DNA of 13,710 nt from Oscillospiraceae bacterium. GTDB taxonomy: Bacteria > Bacillota > Clostridia > Saccharofermentanales > Saccharofermentanaceae. The position numbers and the translations under genes were made by a program. Below are positions 8,987 to 13,710 of the stretch, piece after piece. Within the stretch, counting starts at the first letter, position 1. Each line of letters begins with the position of its first letter. The stretch is taken from NCBI GenBank assembly GCA_902795955.1, contig CADBNJ010000131.1, positions 1-13,710 of the forward strand, in the 5' to 3' direction. The notes beneath the pieces are model-generated. The model saw nothing but the letters and a program-made list of their open reading frames with translations, was not told the origin of the DNA and ran no database searches.

Positions 8987-9013
8987 ACTAAATATCGGGC
9001 TTAGGCGTACAAT
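8984..9013 (+). promoter_or_regulatory. Sigma-A-like promoter of the metK leader
   Basis: TTGACT (8984-8989), an 18-base spacer, and TACAAT (9008-9013). Transcription would begin near 9020, about 25 bases before the SAM-I aptamer, which is the expected geometry. For the minus-strand Tad operon I saw no equally convincing promoter in 8854-8990. Confidence 0.7.
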
Positions 9014-9044
9014 AAATAAGCTAATTTATATATATAAGTTCACT

Positions 9045-9185
9045 GCTTATCAAGAGAGGTGGAGGGATACGGCCCTATGAAGCCCGGCAACCGCGGAAAG
9101 CGGCGGTGCCAAGTCCGTCAGGGAGACCTGGAAGATGAGAGGCGATTATGGATCACGAGTCTTCCTTGCATGAGGAAGGCTTTTT
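9045..9185 (+). promoter_or_regulatory. SAM-I (S-box) riboswitch controlling metK
   Basis: The leader contains the conserved S-box core: CTTATCAAGAGAGGTGGAGGGA, in shorter pieces CTTATC (9046-9051), AGAGAGG and GGAGGGA; then GGCCC, TGAAGCCCGGCAACC, GGTGCCAAGTCC and GGAAGATGAG. P1 pairs CTTATC (9046-9051) with GATGAG (9134-9139) using one wobble pair. P3 is CCGC-GGAAA-GCGG and P4 contains GTC-AGGGA-GAC. SAM binding stabilises P1 and lets the terminator at 9158-9185 form. Without SAM, GGAAGAT (9130-9136) can pair with GTCTTCC (9159-9165), giving an antiterminator that breaks both P1 and the terminator. This couples SAM synthetase expression to SAM level. A weak ATAAG/CTTAT hairpin just upstream (9034-9038 with 9046-9050) could also compete with P1. 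Confidence 0.95.
9158..9185 (+). terminator. Riboswitch-controlled intrinsic terminator
   Basis: A nine-pair stem (AGTCTTCCT, 9158-9166, with AGGAAGGCT, 9173-9181; one wobble) encloses the loop TGCATG and is followed by a T run (9181-9185, then GTTT). It lies between the S-box aptamer and metK and is the expression platform. Confidence 0.9.
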
Positions 9186-9227
9186 GTTTATAAGCGAGTA
9201 TCAGGCATTGAACGGAAAGGATTTTTT

Positions 9228-10421
9228 ATGAGAAACCGTAAAGGTAAATGGCTGTTCACTTCAGAATCAGTAACGGAGGGACATCCCGACAAGGTATGCG
9301 ATCAGATCTCTGATGCGATACTTGATGAGATCCTGTCACAGGACAAGATGGCGAGAGTTGCCTGCGAGACTTGCTGTACGACGGGAATGGTGATGGTAAT
9401 GGGAGAGATCACAACATCGGCATATGTTGACATTCCCGCTGTTGTACGCAACAAGATCAAGGAGATCGGCTATAACGGGAAGGACAGCGGTTTTGACTAC
9501 AATACATGCGCCGTGCTGACTTCCATCGACGAACAGTCTCCTGATATTGCCATGGGAGTTGACAAGTCTCTGGAGGCCAAGGAGAACGGTTCAGATGAAC
9601 TGGACAACGGCGCCGGAGATCAGGGAATGATGTTCGGTTATGCCAATGATGATACAGAAGAGCTTATGCCCCTTCCCGTATCGCTCGCTCACAAGCTGGC
9701 TCTCAAGCTCTCGCAGGTCCGCAAATCCGGCGTTGTGGATTATCTCAGGCCTGACGGCAAGAGCCAGGTTACGGTCGAATATGAGGATGACAAGCCTGTC
9801 CGCGTAGAGACTGTAGTTATCTCAACACAGCATGCTCCGGAGGTGTCCGGTGAAGAACTCCGCAAGTTCATAATCGATAATGTCATCAAGGCTGTTATCC
9901 CGGCAGAGCTGATCGATGATGAGACGAAGATCTTCGTTAATCCGACGGGAAGATTTGTCGTCGGCGGTCCTCAGGGTGACTCCGGGCTCACCGGACGTAA
10001 GATAATCGTTGATACCTACGGCGGATTCGCGCGTCACGGCGGCGGAGCATTCTCCGGCAAGGATCCTACCAAGGTCGACAGATCGGCAGCATACTGCGCA
10101 CGTTATATTGCCAAGAATGTTGTTGCAGCAGGTCTTGCAAGGGAATGCGAGGTTCAGCTTGCTTATGCGATCGGCGTTGCAGCTCCCGTATCCGTCATGG
10201 TCGATACTTTCGGAACGGGCGTGATTTCGGATGAGAAGATCTGTGAGATCGTTAATAAGAATTTCGATCTGCGCCCCGCATCGATAATAAGAGACCTCGA
10301 TCTCAGAAGGCCGATCTACGGCAAGACGGCCGCTTACGGGCACTTCGGCAGGAGCGATGTCAAGTTCCCCTGGGAGGAGACGGACAAAGCGTCCAAACTC
10401 AAGACGGACGCCGGCATATAA
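9228..10421 (+). CDS. metK: S-adenosylmethionine synthetase
   Basis: MetK makes S-adenosylmethionine from ATP and methionine in the cytosol, supplying methyl groups and polyamine precursors. The 397-residue chain has the usual family length. Motifs in order are [15 protein letters not shown] (residues 16-30, His19 and Asp21), [12 protein letters not shown] (128-139), [23 protein letters not shown] (in parts, about 236-258), and the flexible-loop block [16 protein letters not shown] (271-286). The C-terminal R-P-I-Y-pattern and YGHFGR block near the end also match. The ATG at 9228 follows AAAGGA with a six-base T spacer. Expression is expected to fall when SAM is abundant, because the gene sits directly behind a SAM-I riboswitch and terminator. 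No oddities were seen. Confidence 0.98.
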   Translation: MRNRKGKWLFTSESVTEGHPDKVCDQISDAILDEILSQDKMARVACETCCTTGMVMVMGEITTSAYVDIPAVVRNKIKEIGYNGKDSGFDYNTCAVLTSIDEQSPDIAMGVDKSLEAKENGSDELDNGAGDQGMMFGYANDDTEELMPLPVSLAHKLALKLSQVRKSGVVDYLRPDGKSQVTVEYEDDKPVRVETVVISTQHAPEVSGEELRKFIIDNVIKAVIPAELIDDETKIFVNPTGRFVVGGPQGDSGLTGRKIIVDTYGGFARHGGGAFSGKDPTKVDRSAAYCARYIAKNVVAAGLARECEVQLAYAIGVAAPVSVMVDTFGTGVISDEKICEIVNKNFDLRPASIIRDLDLRRPIYGKTAAYGHFGRSDVKFPWEETDKASKLKTDAGI

Positions 10422-10442
10422 GCGTTTGTAACAATGTTAAAG

Positions 10443-10474
10443 ACGGTCTTGCACTGATGCGGGACCGTTTTTTT
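10443..10474 (+). terminator. Intrinsic terminator of metK
   Basis: An uninterrupted 11-pair stem (ACGGTCTTGCA, 10443-10453, with TGCGGGACCGT, 10458-10468; two wobble pairs) closes the tetraloop CTGA and is followed by seven T residues (10468-10474). It separates metK from the recD2 promoter. Confidence 0.92.
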
Positions 10475-10515
10475 ATTGGGGAGTATTTCCCGGCGGCATC
10501 ACGAAACATTTGTTC

Positions 10516-10544
10516 TTGCAACGTGCACGGTTTACTGTTACAAT
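10516..10544 (+). promoter_or_regulatory. Sigma-A-like promoter of recD2-comF
   Basis: TTGCAA (10516-10521), a 17-base spacer, and TACAAT (10539-10544). It lies 40 bases before the recD2 start and just after the metK terminator, so recD2 and comF probably form their own transcript. Confidence 0.7.
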
Positions 10545-10583
10545 AATCTAAAATTCATCTGCTAATAACTACGAGTGATTTCT

Positions 10584-12914
10584 ATGATTATCGATAAGAA
10601 GACTGACAGGCTCTCCGGATTGATGCCGGAGGATATAGGCAAACCCGTTAATAATGTGCTCATTACCTGCAGGAAGGTTATCTATCAGCAGGCAGGACGC
10701 GCTTTCCAGGCGTTTGCGACAGACAGCGGCATAAGCTGTTCGCTGAAGAATGCTCTTCAGGTCAAGGAGGGTTTTACTTACAGAGTCTCGGGTAAGGTCA
10801 CAGAATACCGCGGTCTTCCGCAGCTTGAGATTTCTTCAGTCGCAGAGATGAAGGATGAAGGGTACGATGACAATGTCAGAGTGAATTTCCTCCTCGGCTT
10901 TTTTGAAGATTACGGAATGACCAAGCGAATGGCCGAGAAGATAGTCTCGGCATTTGGTGAGAAGACATTTGATAAGCTGATGAATTCTCCCGGTGATGTG
11001 GCTCTTGCGGTCAAGGGTCTGTCGGGTGAGAAGGCATTGGCGGTCGGGGAACAGCTGGTCGTTAATGAGAAGAACTACAAGCGCTACCTTGATCTTATGA
11101 TGCAGGGGCTGTCTGCTAACCAGGCCAGGGCTTGTGACAGGGAGCGGGGTATTACTCCGGAGGATATAGATAAGAATCCGTTCTGTCTGACAGCCATTGA
11201 TTCATTCTCTTATGAGGACTGTGATGCGATCGCAAAGGGTAAGGATATCTACCCTCTGGATAAGGACCGCATGTACGGTGCGATCAGGTCTGTCCTTACC
11301 AGGCTTCACGGCAGTAACTCATCAACATATTACGATGTTGCGGAAGTGGAGAATGAGGTCAGGAAGATCATCGTCCCCGGGGATGCCGGCAAGGAGATCG
11401 TATCCATGTTTCCGTCGGCGTTTGAGGCGGCGTGCGAATATGCGGTAAATGAACGCGGGAAGGTGAGCGTTTACAGATTTGCCGGTCATAAGTGCACCGG
11501 TTGTTCTGTGAGGGATGAGGGAGCCAGGATAGCACTGTCAGTTTATTTCAAGGCTGAAGCGGTGATCAAGAGGGAGATCGAACGGTTTGTTAAGGCCAGG
11601 TGTAACAAGCCGGGCGACGATGTTCTCGATAAGACCGTAAGCAATCTGGCGAAGCAGTTCGGGATTACTCTTGATAAGAAGCAGAGCGAGGCTGTCAAGC
11701 TGTGTATGTACAGTCCCGTATGTGTCATCACGGGAGGCCCGGGTACCGGCAAGACGACGATCATGGGTCTTCTTGCCGAGCACTTCAGGATGAATAACAT
11801 CCCCAGCGTATTTGCCGCCCCGACAGGACGTGCGGCCAAGAGGCTGTCTGAGGCGACCGGAGTTGAGGCATATACCATTCACAGGCTTCTTGAAGCTGTC
11901 GGTGATCCTGACAGCGAGAACGGGTTCTTCTTCAGGAAGGGGCCGGAAGATCCGGTCAAGGCCAGGGTCATAGTCATCGATGAGATGAGTATGGTTGATA
12001 CATTGCTGTTCAAGGACTTTCTCAGAGCAGTTGACAAGGGAACGTCTGTAGTTTTTATAGGCGATCCCGATCAGCTTCCTTCCGTCGGGTGCGGCAATGT
12101 TCTCTCAGATATGCTGTCCTGCGCAAGTATTCCGTGTGTGAAGCTCGATATCATCCACAGACAGGAGGAAGGCGGAGACATACCTTCCAATGCGGTGAGG
12201 ATACTTAACGGGCAGGAACCGTTACCCGGTGAAGACTTCAGGATCATAGAGGCAGACAGCGAGGAGGAGGCACTTCAGAAGACTGCTGAGGTTTATGATG
12301 AACTCGGAAGTCTCCCTGATGCAGATGTTATCGTTCTGTCTCCGACGAAGCAGCCGCAGAATCCGCTGAGCACAACAGCGGTCAATTCCATGCTTCAGGC
12401 AATAACTCACGATGCCGGGGAGTTGTCCCAATTGGCAACTTCGGGATTCTACAGGTACCTTACAGGCGACAAGGTAATGCAGATCAAGAATAACTACAGT
12501 CTTGAATATTTTGATCCCGTGAAGAGCTGCACCGGTGAAGGTGTGTTCAACGGAGAGATCGGGATCATAACAGAGATCGATGAAGCTTCCGTCAGGATAA
12601 AGGTTCTTTTTGAAGACGGGAAGACAGTGTCCTACGGCGCCTCTGACCTTGATAATATCGACCTTGCATATGCCGTGACCGTGCATAAATCCCAGGGGTG
12701 CGAATTCAATGACTGTATTATCGTCCTCGGCAGGATGAACAGACTTCTGTACAGGCGTGACATTCTCTATACGGCTGTTACCAGGGGCAAGAGAAGCGTG
12801 ACGATCATAGATACCGGGAATACACTCAAGGGATTCCTGTCTTCGTCTTCCGGTAATAACAGGAAGACGTCGCTTGGGGATCTGTTTGCCATAATCGATC
12901 ATAAGATGAAGTGA
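10584..12914 (+). CDS. recD2: RecD2-type ATP-dependent DNA helicase (SF1B)
   Basis: RecD2 is a 5'-3' helicase found in bacteria that lack or do not pair it with RecBC; it acts in DNA repair and replication-fork maintenance. The 776-residue chain has an N-terminal OB-like part, a helix-hairpin-helix region (about 102-165), and then the helicase core. Core motifs: P-loop GGPGTGKTT (384-392), motif Ia AAPTGRAAKRL (411-421), motif II VIDEMSMVD (464-472), motif III GDPDQLPSVGCGNVL (493-507), motif IV IIHRQ (523-527), motif V VTVHKSQGCEF (698-708) and motif VI YTAVTRGK (729-736). All catalytic residues look intact. The ATG at 10584 was chosen because GAGTG lies six bases upstream; an in-frame GTG at 10575 would add three residues and has no ribosome site. 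Its stop overlaps the comF start in GTGA. Family identity is secure. Confidence 0.95.
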   Translation: MIIDKKTDRLSGLMPEDIGKPVNNVLITCRKVIYQQAGRAFQAFATDSGISCSLKNALQVKEGFTYRVSGKVTEYRGLPQLEISSVAEMKDEGYDDNVRVNFLLGFFEDYGMTKRMAEKIVSAFGEKTFDKLMNSPGDVALAVKGLSGEKALAVGEQLVVNEKNYKRYLDLMMQGLSANQARACDRERGITPEDIDKNPFCLTAIDSFSYEDCDAIAKGKDIYPLDKDRMYGAIRSVLTRLHGSNSSTYYDVAEVENEVRKIIVPGDAGKEIVSMFPSAFEAACEYAVNERGKVSVYRFAGHKCTGCSVRDEGARIALSVYFKAEAVIKREIERFVKARCNKPGDDVLDKTVSNLAKQFGITLDKKQSEAVKLCMYSPVCVITGGPGTGKTTIMGLLAEHFRMNNIPSVFAAPTGRAAKRLSEATGVEAYTIHRLLEAVGDPDSENGFFFRKGPEDPVKARVIVIDEMSMVDTLLFKDFLRAVDKGTSVVFIGDPDQLPSVGCGNVLSDMLSCASIPCVKLDIIHRQEEGGDIPSNAVRILNGQEPLPGEDFRIIEADSEEEALQKTAEVYDELGSLPDADVIVLSPTKQPQNPLSTTAVNSMLQAITHDAGELSQLATSGFYRYLTGDKVMQIKNNYSLEYFDPVKSCTGEGVFNGEIGIITEIDEASVRIKVLFEDGKTVSYGASDLDNIDLAYAVTVHKSQGCEFNDCIIVLGRMNRLLYRRDILYTAVTRGKRSVTIIDTGNTLKGFLSSSSGNNRKTSLGDLFAIIDHKMK

Positions 12915-13669
12915 GCATAATAACAGAGGCATTGGGAGTCCTTGCACCTCATAAGTGCGATGTGTGCGGAGGATTCGCCGATAATGAAGACAATATGGGA
13001 ATGATAGACCGGGTCTATTCTGAGATATACGGCAGCAGGAGAGACTTTCACATCTGCTCTGTGTGTCTGTCCGGGCTTGTCCCGCAGGCCAAAGACAAGA
13101 GGTGGTTTACATGTCTGTCCAATCCGGTAGAAGGTGATCCTTATCCGGATCTTGCACTGTTTATGCCGTTCTCCTACAGCGGCGTGGTAAGTTCTGCCAT
13201 TCCGGCGATCAAGTTCGGCGGCAGGAAGGGGATAGCGAGACTTTTCGGTATACTTCTCGGTTATGTGGCACTCAATGAGGGAATACAGGTGGATCTGATC
13301 ACCCCTGTTCCTCTGAGCAAGGCAAGGCGTGAGGAGCGCGGCTTTAATCAGGCGTTCGAGATCGCGTATCCTCTCGGAAGGATACTTGAGCGCCCTGTTG
13401 CGGAGGGGGTGATCAGGAGGAAGAGGAATACCGGCAAGCAGTCTGAGATAACGGATGTCACGCTGAGGGCGGTAAATGTCAGCGGAGCTTTCGAATCTGA
13501 CGGCAGCTGGGACATAGACGGGCTCAGGATACTTCTGGTCGATGATGTATCCACTACGGGGTTTACGATGAAGGAAGCAGCGACTGTGCTGATGGAAGCG
13601 GGTGCGCAGGATGTGCTGTGCTGCGCTTTCTCCGGGAACAGACAGATCAAGAATGACGAACCGTTTTGA
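12911..13669 (+). CDS. comF: ComF-family phosphoribosyltransferase-like protein
   Basis: ComF proteins join a zinc-binding N-terminus to a phosphoribosyltransferase-like fold and take part in DNA uptake for natural transformation in Bacillus and relatives; related GntX/YhgH proteins occur outside competence. The 252-residue chain has two CxxC pairs (Cys16/Cys19 and Cys49/Cys52). It also has the family block TPVPLSKARREERGFNQ (residues 131-147) and the PRPP loop ILLVDDVSTTGFT (207-219, with Asp211, Asp212). Spacing between the CxxC pairs is longer than in many homologues. The start is GTG at 12911, overlapping the recD2 stop by four bases (GTGA), which implies translational coupling. No other competence gene is visible, so a direct role in transformation is inferred only from the family. 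Confidence 0.92.
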   Translation: MSIITEALGVLAPHKCDVCGGFADNEDNMGMIDRVYSEIYGSRRDFHICSVCLSGLVPQAKDKRWFTCLSNPVEGDPYPDLALFMPFSYSGVVSSAIPAIKFGGRKGIARLFGILLGYVALNEGIQVDLITPVPLSKARREERGFNQAFEIAYPLGRILERPVAEGVIRRKRNTGKQSEITDVTLRAVNVSGAFESDGSWDIDGLRILLVDDVSTTGFTMKEAATVLMEAGAQDVLCCAFSGNRQIKNDEPF

Positions 13670-13677
13670 ATGTCTTG

Positions 13678-13706
13678 TTGTCTGTAACGCCTTTTTATTT
13701 TATAAT
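13678..13706 (+). promoter_or_regulatory. Sigma-A-like promoter pointing out of the window
   Basis: TTGTCT (13678-13683), a 17-base spacer and a consensus TATAAT (13701-13706) lie just after comF. This suggests that the next gene, outside the window, starts its own transcript. No terminator hairpin is visible between comF and this promoter. Confidence 0.6.
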
Positions 13707-13710
13707 ATAG

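Noticed and set aside
9822..10343. Open minus-strand frame of 173 codons
   Set aside because: Antisense to the conserved part of metK, with no supporting start signal or family pattern.
12222..12947. Open minus-strand frame of 241 codons
   Set aside because: It lies antisense across the recD2 motif region, has no ribosome site or recognisable domain, and recD2 is intact on the other strand.
13670..13700. Terminator after comF
   Set aside because: There is a T-rich stretch but no GC-rich hairpin before it; the T run is better explained as the spacer of the edge promoter.

Overview
The window looks like chromosomal DNA from a Clostridia-type Bacillota, probably close to Lachnospiraceae. The reasons are a classic SAM-I (S-box) riboswitch with an intrinsic terminator ahead of metK, a RecD2-type helicase followed by comF, a Gram-positive Tad locus with a Flp1-like pilin and an FHA membrane protein, and strong AGGAGG-type ribosome binding sites. 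The taxon is inferred from gene content and not proven.

Layout. (1) Positions 1-3947, plus strand: the 3' part of an F1F0 ATP synthase operon in the usual order atpA (5' truncated by the window edge), atpG, atpD, atpC. (2) Positions 3948-8853, minus strand: a compact five-gene Tad operon. In its direction of transcription it runs TadZ/CpaE-like protein, TadA/CpaF ATPase, a single-chain TadB-TadC fusion, a Flp1-like pilin, and a DUF6382-like/FHA membrane protein. Its last stop codon abuts the atpC stop with no base between them. (3) Positions 8854-9227: a divergent regulatory region with an AT-rich repeat/palindrome cluster, the metK promoter, a SAM-I riboswitch and its terminator. (4) Positions 9228-10421: metK, ended by a strong terminator. 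(5) Positions 10422-13669: a promoter, then recD2 and comF joined by a GTGA stop/start overlap. A good sigma-A-like promoter at the right edge points out of the window.

How the genes work together. The atp genes encode the F1 catalytic head and central stalk. The Tad genes supply a cytoplasmic motor (TadA), an inner-membrane platform (TadB-TadC), a polar or assembly factor (TadZ-like), a pilin substrate (Flp1-like) and a possible signalling or assembly protein (FHA). No prepilin peptidase, TadE/TadF pseudopilin or CpaB/RcpC is present, so those would have to be encoded elsewhere. metK makes SAM and is under SAM feedback control. RecD2 and ComF are DNA repair/recombination and competence-type proteins.

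The part least like textbook biology is the Tad locus: its TadZ homologue has no visible P-loop, TadB and TadC are fused, the FHA domain has an altered phosphothreonine pocket, and translation starts are nested inside upstream genes. I see no tRNA, rRNA, CRISPR array, insertion sequence or prophage.
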